DNA from: Agaribacterium sp. ZY112
Lineage (GTDB): Bacteria; Pseudomonadota; Gammaproteobacteria; Pseudomonadales; Cellvibrionaceae
Assembly (NCBI RefSeq): GCF_041346925.1
Contig: NZ_CP166840.1
Span: 2,537,001-2,601,000 of the forward strand
Direction of reading: 5' to 3'
Length of the DNA: 64,000 bases
Each line of letters opens with the position of its first letter. The stretch's first letter is position 1. The translations under genes and the position numbers were made by a program. The notes beneath the pieces are model-generated. The model ran no database searches. It was given only the letters and a program-made list of their open reading frames with translations, and was not told the DNA's origin. Positions 18,088-27,626 of this stretch are shown in pieces.

Positions 18088-19863
18088 ATGAACAGGACAC
18101 TTACAAGTGTGCTGCTTGCTGGCTTACTGTCGTCTACAGCCAATGCGGCCCAAGTAACTATGACATCACAAAGCGATTGGGGTGTGTCGTTTCAGGGATT
18201 GACTGAAATCGTTAATGATGAAAACAGCGCCGTTGATGGCTGGACTCTAAGTTTTAGTTCTCCCTTTCAGATTGACCAGGTTTGGAATGCAAAAATCATA
18301 TCCCAAACAGGTAATAACTACGTTATAGGCAATTTGGATTATAACGGCCTGATTCAACCGGGTGAGTCGGTCAATTTTGGTTTTATTGCCTCTCCTGGTA
18401 ACGCTCCTATGCCTGCTGTGATTGCCTTTAACGGGGAAGAGGGCAGCATGCCGTCGCCATCACCTAGCCCAGTGATGACTCCAAGCCCAGTTGTTAGCCC
18501 AAGCCCTGTGGTAACTCCGTCACCTGTTGTCTCGCCATCACCGCTGGTGTCACCAAGCCCACAGGTTTCACCATCACCGGCAGTAACGCCGAGCCCTGTG
18601 GTAAGTATGCCTCCTATCGCTGGTGGTAATACTGATGACTGGTTAAGCGTCTCTGGTAACACCATTGTTAATAAAGAGGGTCAAGCTGTTTGGCTAACAG
18701 GCGCTAACTGGTTTGGCTTTAATACTACCGAGCGTGTTTTCCACGGTTTGTGGAGCGCCAACTTGGATGAAACCCTTGAAGCAATGGCTGATCGTGGCAT
18801 CAACTTAATTCGTGTGCCATTTTCCACCGAGATTGTTCATGAGTGGATGACAGGTAATGCCGTTACGCCTCAGGTTAATGACTACGCAAACCCTGACCTT
18901 GCGAATAAGAACAGTTTAGAGATCTTTGATATTTTCTTGGCTAAGGCGAAAGCCCACGGTATGAAAGTATTATTGGATGCCCATTCTGCAGAAGCTGACA
19001 ATATGGGGCACATTGCACCTCTTTGGTATAAGGGTGAATTTGATGAAAAAATCTTTATTGATACTTGGGTGTGGTTAGCTGAGCGTTATAAAAACGACGA
19101 CACGGTTATTGCCTTTGATTTAGAGAATGAGCCTCATGGTAAGGCGCACTCAGAGGCTGATTTTGCTAAATGGGATACCAGTACAGATGCAAATAACTGG
19201 AAATACATTGCCGAGAAATTATCAGCCGCAATTTTGGATGTTCACCCTGATATCTTAATTATGATTGAAGGCATCGAGGTTTACCCTGTTGATGGTCAGA
19301 CGTGGACCTCTCGCAATGAAGATGACTACCACTTTAACTGGTGGGGCGGAAACTTACGCGGTGTGGCTGACTTGCCTATTGAAGTAGCCGGTCATCAAGA
19401 CAAGATTATGTACAGCCCGCACGATTACGGCCCCTTGGTTTTCCAACAGTCTTGGTTTTATCCAGGTTTCTCTAAAGAGACCCTTATCAACGATGTTTGG
19501 CAGGACAATTGGTTATTTATTCACACAGATGGAACAGCGCCACTACTTATTGGTGAGTGGGGCGGTTTTCTTGATGGTGGGCCTAATGAAGCCTGGCTCG
19601 AGGCGATGAGATCACTGATTGATGAGTATAAGTTACACCACACATTCTGGTGCTTAAACCCTAACTCAGGTGATACCGGTGGTTTGCTTGGCCATGACTG
19701 GAAAACTTGGGATGAAGCTAAGTACAACATGCTAGAGCCTGTGCTTTGGCAAGATGAGCAGGGCCGCTATGTGGGCTTGGATCATGAAATTCCATTGGGC
19801 CCTAACGGCTTGACGGTGAAGCAGTTTTATCAAAACGGTGGCGATGAGCCGCTAGGTCTTTAA
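18088..19863 (+). CDS. Secreted CBM2-GH5 (subfamily 1-like) endoglucanase
   Basis: A 591-residue modular cellulase. The layout is signal peptide (cleavage near AANA-A, residue 20), an N-terminal CBM2-type cellulose-binding module (about 21-115; WGVSFQG, VDGWTLSF, VWNAKI, IQPGESVNFGF), a Pro/Ser/Val linker (about 122-172), and a GH5 catalytic domain. The catalytic domain starts WLTGANWFGFNTTERVFHGL, the pattern of GH5 subfamily 1 endoglucanases. The acid/base glutamate is in AFDLENEPHG and the nucleophile in LLIGEWGGF. It cuts internal beta-1,4-glucan bonds in cellulose outside the cell. The GH9 gene follows 73 bases downstream, and the two may form an operon. Confidence 0.92.
   Translation: MNRTLTSVLLAGLLSSTANAAQVTMTSQSDWGVSFQGLTEIVNDENSAVDGWTLSFSSPFQIDQVWNAKIISQTGNNYVIGNLDYNGLIQPGESVNFGFIASPGNAPMPAVIAFNGEEGSMPSPSPSPVMTPSPVVSPSPVVTPSPVVSPSPLVSPSPQVSPSPAVTPSPVVSMPPIAGGNTDDWLSVSGNTIVNKEGQAVWLTGANWFGFNTTERVFHGLWSANLDETLEAMADRGINLIRVPFSTEIVHEWMTGNAVTPQVNDYANPDLANKNSLEIFDIFLAKAKAHGMKVLLDAHSAEADNMGHIAPLWYKGEFDEKIFIDTWVWLAERYKNDDTVIAFDLENEPHGKAHSEADFAKWDTSTDANNWKYIAEKLSAAILDVHPDILIMIEGIEVYPVDGQTWTSRNEDDYHFNWWGGNLRGVADLPIEVAGHQDKIMYSPHDYGPLVFQQSWFYPGFSKETLINDVWQDNWLFIHTDGTAPLLIGEWGGFLDGGPNEAWLEAMRSLIDEYKLHHTFWCLNPNSGDTGGLLGHDWKTWDEAKYNMLEPVLWQDEQGRYVGLDHEIPLGPNGLTVKQFYQNGGDEPLGL
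18451..18603 (+). repeat. Pro-Ser-Pro linker repeat in the GH5 gene
   Basis: Fifty-one codons encode about eight degenerate six-residue units of the form (T/S)PSPxV, for example TPSPVV and SPSPVV. This is a flexible, probably glycosylated linker between the CBM2 and GH5 domains. Synonymous codons vary between units, so the repeat is held at protein level rather than by recent DNA duplication. Confidence 0.85.
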
Positions 19864-19936
19864 GTCATTTTTTAACTTAATTCTCTTAACCAATATGTGC
19901 TCACAGGGATGCTGTGGGCGCAAAAGGAGTTTGATT

Positions 19937-22900
19937 GTGAAAAACTTTTTTCTTAAAAGCTCGCTAGCGGTGGCCGTAGCCTCTGCAGCATTTAGTGCGC
20001 AAGCAGCCACACCTAATTATGGTGAAGCCCTGCAAAAGTCGATTTACTTCTATGAAGCACAGCAAGGCGGTGTGCTGCCTAGTTGGAACCGTGTTGAATG
20101 GCGTGCTGACGCTGTTCTTAACGATGGCGCCGATGTGGGTGTCGATTTGAGCGGCGGCTGGTTTGATGCCGGTGATCACGTTAAATTTGGTTTCCCAATG
20201 GCGGCATCTGCCACCATGCTGGCATGGGGTGTGATCGAAAACCCTGAAGCCTATGAGCAAACGGGGCAAATGAAACATATTAAAAATAACTTGCGTTTTG
20301 TTGCAGATTATTTTGTTAATGCCCACCCTTCAGACAATGTGCTTTACGGCCAAGTTGGGACTGGTAGCGACGACCATGCATGGTGGGGTTCACCAGAAGT
20401 TGTACACTTAACTAGTCGTGCTGCTAGTAATCGCCCAAGTTACAAAATTGATGAAAACTGCCCAGGCTCTGATCTTGCAGGTGAAACATCAGCTGCTTTA
20501 GCTGCTATTTCAATGATTTTTCAAGATGATGATCCAGCTTACTCGGCCAAATTAAAAACTCATGCCGAGAGCCTCTATCAGTTTGCTCATACCTATCAAG
20601 GTAAGTACAGTGACTGTATTACCGATGCAACTGCATTCTATAACTCTTGGAGCGGCTATAAAGATGAGCTGGTTTGGTCATCTATTTGGATGTATCGCGC
20701 TACCGGTGAGCAATCTTACTTAGATGCCGCTAAACGCGATTACGCTAATCTAAATACTGAGCAACAAAGCACGATTAAGTCTTATAAGTGGACTCACGCT
20801 TGGGATGATAAAGGATATGGCTCTTACGTATTGATGGCGAAATTAACTGGCGAGCAAGAGTATCGTGATGATGCTGAGCGCTGGTTAGATTATTGGAGTA
20901 CAGGCTACGAAGGTCAGCGTGTTAATTACACCGCAGGTGGCCTAGCTCAGCTTGATACTTGGGGAGCGACTCGCTACGCAGCTAACACCAGTTTAATTGC
21001 CCTTATTTACTCTGATTACCTAAAGGCTGAGAATATCTCTTTAAGCAAAGCGCAAAATTATTACGACTTTGCTGTAGGCCAAATGGAATACATCATGGGT
21101 GATAACCCTGCAGGGCACTCTTTCCAGATCGGTATGTCGGACAATGGGCCTAAAAACCCTCACCATCGTGGAGCTCATGGTACTTGGGCTGATAGTTTAA
21201 CGGTTCCTGCTGAGAGCCGTCATTTGTTAGTCGGCGCTTTAGTTGGTGGCCCCGGCACAGGTGATGCGTATTCTGATGACCGCGGTGACTACATCGCTAA
21301 TGAAGTAGCAACCGATTACAACTCAGGCTTTACTGGTGCACTTGCGCGTTTGTACCTTGATTTTGGTGGTGATCCTATCCCTGAAAATCAGTTCCCTGCT
21401 CCAGAAGTTCGTGATGATGAATTCTTTATTGAAGCAAAAACTAATGCTACAGGCCCTCGTCATATTGAAATCGGCGCGCGAGTTTATAATCGCTCGGCAT
21501 GGCCTGCGACTAATTTAAATGAAGCTAAATTACGCTACTTTATTGACTTAAGTGCTGAGATGGCTGCAGGTTATAGTGCCAACGACATCACCGTGAGCAC
21601 GGCTTATTCGCAAGCGAGTAGCTATACTCAGTTAATGCCATGGGGTGATCCTGCTGACAATATTTATTACACCGAAATTGATTTCAGCGGTGTTGATATT
21701 TTCCCTGGTGGCCAAAGCGATCATAAAAAAGAAGTGCAGTTCCGTTTAAGCTTACCAACGAATACCAACGCTTCAGATTGGGATAACTCAGCAGACCCAT
21801 CTTGGGACAACTACAGCAACGCCTATAAAAAAGCACCTCGTATCGCCTTATACGATGGCAGCACTCTTGTTTGGGGTGAAGAGCCTGGCGCTTCTTGTGG
21901 TGGTGACTCTGGTGTGAACTGTGCGCCAGTGGCTGACAACGTTGTTGTGAGTACCGAAGCTGACATGGCGGTTGATATTATGCTTAGTGCTACAGATGCT
22001 GATGGCAGCATTAGCAGCTACGATGTATCTAGCCCAGCTCACGGTACACTTTCAGGCTCTGGCAATAGCTACACCTATATTCCTGATATGGGGTATTTTG
22101 GCACTGACGTCTTTACTTATACCGCGATGGATAATGCCGGTGGTGTATCTAATCAAGCGACTATTAGTGTATCGGTCAGTGAGCCTGTTGTTCCTTCTGT
22201 GCTTATTAACAGCCCAGCTAATGGCAGTGATGTTTATACCTCTAGCACGGTTAGCTTAAGCTTTACCGTAGCCAATGCCGCGAGTGTGGATGTCTTGGTA
22301 GATGGTGTGAAAGTGGCCAATAACCTAACAGCTAACTCTGTTCAGTTTGATGCTCCAGCAAACGAAGGCATGTTCACGGTTGAGGTGATTGCTCAAGATA
22401 CTAATGGCAATGACTTAGATGCTTCAGCTAGCCTAGAGCTAAATGCGATGATGGCACCGGCTAATATTGCTCCCGTTGCGGACTTCAGCTCAACCGTTAC
22501 AGGTTTAAATGTACAGGTTGATGCATCTGCTTCCAGCGATGCTGATGGTGATCAGCTTACTTACACATGGGACTTCAACGGTACAAGCGCAAGTGGTGTT
22601 AATGCAACACACAGCTTTACTGCTGCTGGTACTTACGCTATTGAACTGACGGTTTCTGATGGTATTGACAGCGACACTATCAGTGACACCGTTACTGTAA
22701 GCGCACCAGTGGGTGGCGGCTTACAGTGTGAGTATGTGGTTTCTAATGAATGGAACACCGGTTATGTCGCGGTTATTCGTTTAACTAACAATGGTGACGA
22801 AGTGGTTAATGGTTGGAACGTAAGCTGGTCTTACCCCGCTGGTTCAGACCGCACTAATGGTTGGAATGCTGTTGTTACGGGTAATAACCCTTATAGCGCA

Positions 22901-23023
22901 AGCAACTTAAGTTGGAATGCTAAGATTGAGCCTGGTCAAACCGTAGAATTTGGAATGCAAGGCAGCAAGCCAAATGGCAGTTCTGCTCCAGTTCCTACTG
23001 TAACCGGTGATCTTTGTTTGTAG
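19937..23023 (+). CDS. Multidomain GH9-CBM3c cellulase with C-terminal CBM2
   Basis: A 1028-residue secreted cellulase. I place the start at GTG 19937 because AAAAGGAG lies seven bases upstream and the signal peptide VKNFFLKSSLAVAVASAAFS begins there; an upstream ATG (19895) adds 14 unlikely residues. The domains are GH9 (about 25-480), CBM3c (about 490-650; EVQFRLSLP), two Ig-like domains (660-745 and 750-840), PKD (845-925; YTWDFNGTSASG), and CBM2 (930-1028). The catalytic aspartates are in GGWFDAGDHVKFGFP (about residue 76), with the conserved NPHHRGAHG motif and the acid glutamate in YIANEVATDY (about 455). GH9-CBM3c fusions are typically processive endoglucanases. It is the main crystalline-cellulose enzyme here. 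Confidence 0.93.
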   Translation: MKNFFLKSSLAVAVASAAFSAQAATPNYGEALQKSIYFYEAQQGGVLPSWNRVEWRADAVLNDGADVGVDLSGGWFDAGDHVKFGFPMAASATMLAWGVIENPEAYEQTGQMKHIKNNLRFVADYFVNAHPSDNVLYGQVGTGSDDHAWWGSPEVVHLTSRAASNRPSYKIDENCPGSDLAGETSAALAAISMIFQDDDPAYSAKLKTHAESLYQFAHTYQGKYSDCITDATAFYNSWSGYKDELVWSSIWMYRATGEQSYLDAAKRDYANLNTEQQSTIKSYKWTHAWDDKGYGSYVLMAKLTGEQEYRDDAERWLDYWSTGYEGQRVNYTAGGLAQLDTWGATRYAANTSLIALIYSDYLKAENISLSKAQNYYDFAVGQMEYIMGDNPAGHSFQIGMSDNGPKNPHHRGAHGTWADSLTVPAESRHLLVGALVGGPGTGDAYSDDRGDYIANEVATDYNSGFTGALARLYLDFGGDPIPENQFPAPEVRDDEFFIEAKTNATGPRHIEIGARVYNRSAWPATNLNEAKLRYFIDLSAEMAAGYSANDITVSTAYSQASSYTQLMPWGDPADNIYYTEIDFSGVDIFPGGQSDHKKEVQFRLSLPTNTNASDWDNSADPSWDNYSNAYKKAPRIALYDGSTLVWGEEPGASCGGDSGVNCAPVADNVVVSTEADMAVDIMLSATDADGSISSYDVSSPAHGTLSGSGNSYTYIPDMGYFGTDVFTYTAMDNAGGVSNQATISVSVSEPVVPSVLINSPANGSDVYTSSTVSLSFTVANAASVDVLVDGVKVANNLTANSVQFDAPANEGMFTVEVIAQDTNGNDLDASASLELNAMMAPANIAPVADFSSTVTGLNVQVDASASSDADGDQLTYTWDFNGTSASGVNATHSFTAAGTYAIELTVSDGIDSDTISDTVTVSAPVGGGLQCEYVVSNEWNTGYVAVIRLTNNGDEVVNGWNVSWSYPAGSDRTNGWNAVVTGNNPYSASNLSWNAKIEPGQTVEFGMQGSKPNGSSAPVPTVTGDLCL

Positions 23024-23088
23024 GTTTTTGTAAGTTAACCCTTCAGGCCTGATGTTCATCAGGCCTATCTCCTCTTGCTAGTACTTTT

Positions 23089-23115
23089 GCCAGGTACCCC
23101 GTGCCTGGCTTTTTT
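23089..23115 (+). terminator. Intrinsic terminator after the GH9 gene
   Basis: Stem GCCAGGTAC / GTGCCTGGC (eight of nine pairs) with a CCC loop followed by six T. A second perfect hairpin AGGCCTGA-TGTTCA-TCAGGCCT lies just before it at 23045-23066. Together they end the cellulase transcript. Confidence 0.85.
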
Positions 23116-23276
23116 ATGCTTTATACAAGCGCCTTGTTTTCTGGTTAATAAAAAATCTGTTTGTAATTGGAGGCGATAACTAAGAAGGTATGAACTCGTG
23201 CTCGGGTTTGTATTTGAGCGTTAACGAGAATTTTATCGGTGCCTTATCACTAAGATACCGTTGAATTAATTAATAG

Positions 23277-23897
23277 TTAGGGTTTCCAGTCTACATTTTC
23301 TTTGATGAGCTTAGCTGGAACACCACCTACTAGAGTGCGCTCAGCCACATCACGTGTCACAACAGCTCCTGCTGCAATGACGGCTCCTTTACCTATGGTC
23401 ACGCCTTTGAGAATGGTGGCATTCATACCTATCCACACATGGTCACCAATAGTAATTGCTGCCGCTTTGGATTTACCGCTACCTATATCGTGATCGTCGC
23501 TATCTCTTATGCAGACATGTTCACCAATGGCAACACCGTGACCAATGTGTATTTTTTTAGAACAGTAAATGGTGGACTTCATATTGATGAAACCGCTGCC
23601 CAGCTTTAATTCTGCACCGTGTAGGAGAACAAGGTGGCAGCCTGTAAAAATCTCAAAGTCTTTGTCTACTTTAATTTGTGCATCAGCAGATACGGTTAAG
23701 AGTGAGTCATAGTAGCGAAAGCCATGCCAGGCTTTGCCAATATGCAAGGTACCACTACCTGTCATGGTTGAGGCTTTTGATACATTTGCTTGTACTTTGG
23801 GGTAATAAAAAAGCTGTGTTGAATATATGCGATAGTCCGAGCTACGCAATAATTTAAATGAAATGAAATTGAGTACTTTTTTTATGCTTGCTTTCAA
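23277..23897 (-). CDS. Hexapeptide-repeat O-acetyltransferase (WbbJ/maltose-acetyltransferase type)
   Basis: A 206-residue protein whose C-terminal two thirds is a left-handed parallel beta-helix of hexapeptide repeats ([53 protein letters not shown]) ending in [16 protein letters not shown]. The aspartate/histidine-rich loop and the GGVPAK motif mark the acetyl-CoA-dependent sugar acetyltransferases. The likely acceptor is a surface-polysaccharide or nucleotide-linked sugar. It stands alone, 183 bases from the MFS gene upstream, and no other glycan genes are nearby, so its pathway is unknown. Confidence 0.85.
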   Translation of the reverse strand: MKASIKKVLNFISFKLLRSSDYRIYSTQLFYYPKVQANVSKASTMTGSGTLHIGKAWHGFRYYDSLLTVSADAQIKVDKDFEIFTGCHLVLLHGAELKLGSGFINMKSTIYCSKKIHIGHGVAIGEHVCIRDSDDHDIGSGKSKAAAITIGDHVWIGMNATILKGVTIGKGAVIAAGAVVTRDVAERTLVGGVPAKLIKENVDWKP

Positions 23898-24080
23898 GAT
23901 GACTCCAAGGCGACCGACATAATGGTGCTCTGGTTTTATTTTGGTAATGTTCTAGCTTATGGGACAGGTATTTAAGTGGCCTACGAATAGGATAGGTTTT
24001 GTTGTGTTTATAGTAAATTGCGCTTCGCGGTTACATACCGTTGAAGCGCAATGAAATTAAACATAGTTAACGATCAGTTT

Positions 24081-25490
24081 TTAGACCCATCCGCGTCTTA
24101 ATTCTAAACTTTCGCGAATTTCAGAGCAGCGCTGTTTTGATAGCGGATAAAAGCCCATAATCCAGAAACAGATAGAGTAAAAAATAGTTGGAACAAGAAC
24201 ATAATTAAGCTTCATATTTGCTAATAGTTCAGCTGATGGTGGATTCTTTGAGGTACTATCAAAACCAATAATACTTAATAAACTGCCGGTGAAAAGCAAA
24301 CCCAGTGATATGCCTAGTTTGCACATCCAACTCATCGCACCTGATACAACACCTTCACGCCGTTCTCCTGAGCGATGCTCTTCCCAATCACACACATCGG
24401 CTTTTAAAGAGGCTACTGCCACCCAAAACGCGGCATTAGCGGCACTTGCAAGAGGTAGGGATATAAGTGATAGATAGGGGTTTTGTGGGGTGATGGTAAA
24501 CCATTGAATCGCATTAAAAATGGCACAGCATAATAAGCTGTAGCGAGCTAATGTTGTTTTATCAATATCGGATAGAAAGCGCATAGTAAATGCTGCACCT
24601 AATGTTGCGCCAGCTATCGCGAGTGTTCCGCCGTAGCCCCCAAGAATAGTGGCAGATTCAGCATCACCACCAAAAAGATAGTAGGTGCTAACATAGAATC
24701 CTAAAGAGCCATTTAAAAATATACCAAATAAATTTAATGATGCCGCGGTGGCTAGAAAGAGTAGGGGTTTGTTCTTGGTAATGACGGATAAAGACTGCTT
24801 AAAAGTGACTTTAGACTGTTCCTTAGCTAACGAGCGATAGCGTTCTCGGCATCCTATAACGGTAATAAATCCGGCTGCTACAATGAGTACGCCAACGACT
24901 AATGCGGTATATCTAGCGCCCTCTAAAGGCGAATCGAAGATATCCCAGTACATCATTGCTGTAAGCCATGGAATCCCAAGGCCAATTGGGCCTTTTAAGG
25001 TTTCTCGGAAGGCAAAAAGACGATTTCTTGCTTCATAACCTGGTGTTAGTTCTGAGCCCAAAGATTCGTATGAAACAGTAAAAATAGTGTAAGCGGTATA
25101 AAATAGAAAGAGGGTGACGGTAAAATAAATAGCTGAAAATAAGTCGCTTGCTTGCTCTGGAACTAACCAGATGAGTTGCAGCGTAATTGCAGTTGCGATG
25201 GAGCCGATAAGAATAAATGGCTTTCTTCGGCCGTATTTTGAGCGGTAATTATCAGTAACTCTACCAATAAATGTATCGGCAAAAGCATCCCAGAAACGAG
25301 CGGTGGCCATAATAGTGCCAATAACCAAAGGGCTTACACCGAGAACAACGTTATAAACAATCATTGCCATTAGATTCACACTTTGGATAGCATAAAAGTC
25401 GGCGGCTAAACCTGTAGAATATGCAAATTTTTGCCTTAAAGGCACTTCATCATTTACTGCTGTTAGTTCCTGCTCATGTGCTTTGCTCAT
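24081..25490 (-). CDS. GPH-type MFS transporter in the peptide-export operon
   Basis: A 469-residue inner-membrane protein with about 12 helices. It resembles the glycoside-pentoside-hexuronide:cation symporter family: FAYSTGLAADFYAIQSVNL at the start, the loop FADTFIGRVTDNYRSKYGRRKPF after helix 2, and DVCDWEEHRSGERREGVVSG in the second half (the family's DxxDxxE..G.R.EG region). It starts 11 bases after the ABC exporter gene on the same strand, so the two are almost certainly co-transcribed. The family normally imports sugars. In this operon it could instead supply a modifying group or export or tolerate the product. That part is inference. Confidence 0.8.
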   Translation of the reverse strand: MSKAHEQELTAVNDEVPLRQKFAYSTGLAADFYAIQSVNLMAMIVYNVVLGVSPLVIGTIMATARFWDAFADTFIGRVTDNYRSKYGRRKPFILIGSIATAITLQLIWLVPEQASDLFSAIYFTVTLFLFYTAYTIFTVSYESLGSELTPGYEARNRLFAFRETLKGPIGLGIPWLTAMMYWDIFDSPLEGARYTALVVGVLIVAAGFITVIGCRERYRSLAKEQSKVTFKQSLSVITKNKPLLFLATAASLNLFGIFLNGSLGFYVSTYYLFGGDAESATILGGYGGTLAIAGATLGAAFTMRFLSDIDKTTLARYSLLCCAIFNAIQWFTITPQNPYLSLISLPLASAANAAFWVAVASLKADVCDWEEHRSGERREGVVSGAMSWMCKLGISLGLLFTGSLLSIIGFDSTSKNPPSAELLANMKLNYVLVPTIFYSICFWIMGFYPLSKQRCSEIRESLELRRGWV

Positions 25491-25501
25491 GTGAAATCCT
25501 T

Positions 25502-27625
25502 TTAGGAGGTATGCTTCAGTTTATAGTCGGCTTTTGTAATATCTTCTCTTAGTGAGAAATCGTAGATCCTGTCTGACATTAAAATGGTTTCAGGTCTGTG
25601 TGCTATTACTACTCGGGTGATAGCAAGTTGATTTAACGCTTGATTGATCAGTGTTTCTGTAGCGGTATCTAGATGGCTTGTGGCTTCATCTAAAAAAAGT
25701 ATTTTAGGGTCTTGATATAGGGCTCTAGCAAGAAGTATTCGCTGTGTTTGCCCTCCTGAGAAAGCATTACCCATATCGCCCACTAGGGTTTTTAAGCCCA
25801 TGGGCATGTCTGCTATTTCGTCAAATACGTGGGCTAATTGAAGGCAGCGAGTGACTTTTTCAACATCAATCTTTTCGTCAAAAAAGCTAACATTTTCTTC
25901 TACTGAACCAGATAGAAGCACGTCATCTTGCATGACAGATGCACAAATAGAACGATAACTAGCAAGACCAATTTTTTCTATATCTTGCTCGTCAACAAAG
26001 ATATTGCCTTCCGTTGGTTTGAGTAGTCCTGCCCATACTTTAAGCAGTGTACTTTTACCAAAACCAGATGGCGCAATAATCGAAATACTTTCGCCGTGCT
26101 TAACCTTTAAATTCACCTCGCTAAAAACAGGGGCTTCGCTCTCAGAATATTGAAAGGATAGGTTTGATATGCTTAACGCCCCTTTAGTTGTTTTCTTGTC
26201 TTCAAGATAGGTTGTTCGGCTGGCTGTTTCTTGTTCAGTCAGTGCGATGTCGCCTATACGATCCATATGTAAACCGAGCATTTTAAATTCGAAATAAACG
26301 TTAATAAGTGAACGTATTGTTCCTGAAAACTGTCCACGCCAGGCTACAAATGCGTACAGCATGCCAATGCTAAACTCATTTTCAATAACAAGTAGAGCGC
26401 CTATCCATACGATGGCAATACTTTCTATGGACGAGGTGATGCCATCTACCATGCTATAAGCAATGCGTAGTTTTTCACCGCGAATATATTCATTCATGGA
26501 GTCAGAAAACTTTCGCTGCCACATCGATATACGAACCTCTAAACGGTTGTACATCTTTAAAGGCATGATTGCTCGTAATGTCTCGATGAAGTGACTGTTT
26601 TCCTTTGCCGATGCAACAATTTGTTTCTCTGTGACCGCGCGCATTGGGTAGAAAAATATCATGCGATAAGCCAGATATACGAATACTGAAAAAACAGCAA
26701 TGGCGGCAAGCTTGGGGCTGTATAAGAACATCATTATTAGCGTTGTAACAACCATAATGCCGTCTAAGACTGCACCAATAAGAGAGTCACTGACGGCTCG
26801 TTGTAGACTGCCTACAGAACCAAAGCGAGAAACAACATCTCCCACATGGCGCGACTCAAACCAGCTGAAAGGTAACTTTACTAAATGGCGAAATAGACCA
26901 GAGGTAAGTTGGTAATTAAAACTGGTACCCATATATAGTAGGGCCCATGATCTCACTTGACTAATGCCAACACTAAAAAATGAAAGTAATAAAAAGCCTA
27001 TGCCTAAGGTGTGCACAAGGTTCTTGTCGTTATTTACAACGGCACTATCAACGACGAGCTGCATGTAATAGGGCATGGCGATGCCAATCGTTTGCAGTAC
27101 CAAAGATAGAATTAAGACTTGAATCAAGCTTGATTTTAAACCGTGAATACTTTTAGCGAAGTCCCATAGATTGATGCGTTCTTTTTCAATCTTTTTTTCA
27201 AAAGAAGGTAGTGGGACTAACTCAAGTGCAACGCCGGTAAAATGCTTAGATACATAGTCGGGGCTGTACTTTCGTTCTCCAAGTGCCGGATCTAGAATGG
27301 TTATACTGTTCTTTGATGCCTTGGTAATAACCACAAAGTGGTTTAAATCCCAGTGAAGGATAGCTGGAAGTTTGATAGCTTCGAGTGCCTCCATATCAAT
27401 ACGCAAGGGTCTTGTATCTAGCTTAAGATCTTCTGCAACGGCCATTAGTTGGCTTAAAGTGGCACCTTTAATACTAATGGCGTGTTCTTTGCGTATTTCG
27501 TGAAGGCCTATTTCATGTCCGTGGTAGCTCAGCACCATAGCGAGACAGGCAAGCCCGCATTCGGCAGCCTCGGTCTGCAAGACCAGTTTTGCATTCTTTC
27601 TTGATGAAAAGTTAAGTGCGCTCAC
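25502..27625 (-). CDS. C39 peptidase-containing ABC exporter (bacteriocin/RaxB type)
   Basis: A 707-residue peptidase-ABC transporter. Residues 10-140 are a C39 cysteine protease with catalytic C23 (AAECGLACLAM), H96 (LHWDLNHFVVI) and D112 (LDPA), all intact. Six membrane helices follow (about 165-440). The ATPase domain has Walker A APSGFGKST (about 520), signature FSGGQTQRIL and Walker B ILFLDEATSHLD. Such proteins cut double-glycine leaders and export the core through a HlyD adaptor and TolC-type channel. The natural substrate here is the GG-leader peptide encoded at 31651-31836. It starts at GTG 27625, one base after the hlyD-type stop, with ribosome site AAAAGGG. Confidence 0.95.
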   Translation of the reverse strand: MSALNFSSRKNAKLVLQTEAAECGLACLAMVLSYHGHEIGLHEIRKEHAISIKGATLSQLMAVAEDLKLDTRPLRIDMEALEAIKLPAILHWDLNHFVVITKASKNSITILDPALGERKYSPDYVSKHFTGVALELVPLPSFEKKIEKERINLWDFAKSIHGLKSSLIQVLILSLVLQTIGIAMPYYMQLVVDSAVVNNDKNLVHTLGIGFLLLSFFSVGISQVRSWALLYMGTSFNYQLTSGLFRHLVKLPFSWFESRHVGDVVSRFGSVGSLQRAVSDSLIGAVLDGIMVVTTLIMMFLYSPKLAAIAVFSVFVYLAYRMIFFYPMRAVTEKQIVASAKENSHFIETLRAIMPLKMYNRLEVRISMWQRKFSDSMNEYIRGEKLRIAYSMVDGITSSIESIAIVWIGALLVIENEFSIGMLYAFVAWRGQFSGTIRSLINVYFEFKMLGLHMDRIGDIALTEQETASRTTYLEDKKTTKGALSISNLSFQYSESEAPVFSEVNLKVKHGESISIIAPSGFGKSTLLKVWAGLLKPTEGNIFVDEQDIEKIGLASYRSICASVMQDDVLLSGSVEENVSFFDEKIDVEKVTRCLQLAHVFDEIADMPMGLKTLVGDMGNAFSGGQTQRILLARALYQDPKILFLDEATSHLDTATETLINQALNQLAITRVVIAHRPETILMSDRIYDFSLREDITKADYKLKHTS

Positions 27626-27626
27626 C

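Noticed and set aside
18354..18665. 103-codon antisense frame across the cellulase linker
   Set aside because: It is the mirror of the Pro/Ser linker repeat and has a low-complexity Thr/Gly/Asp composition; the sense strand is a clear GH5 gene.
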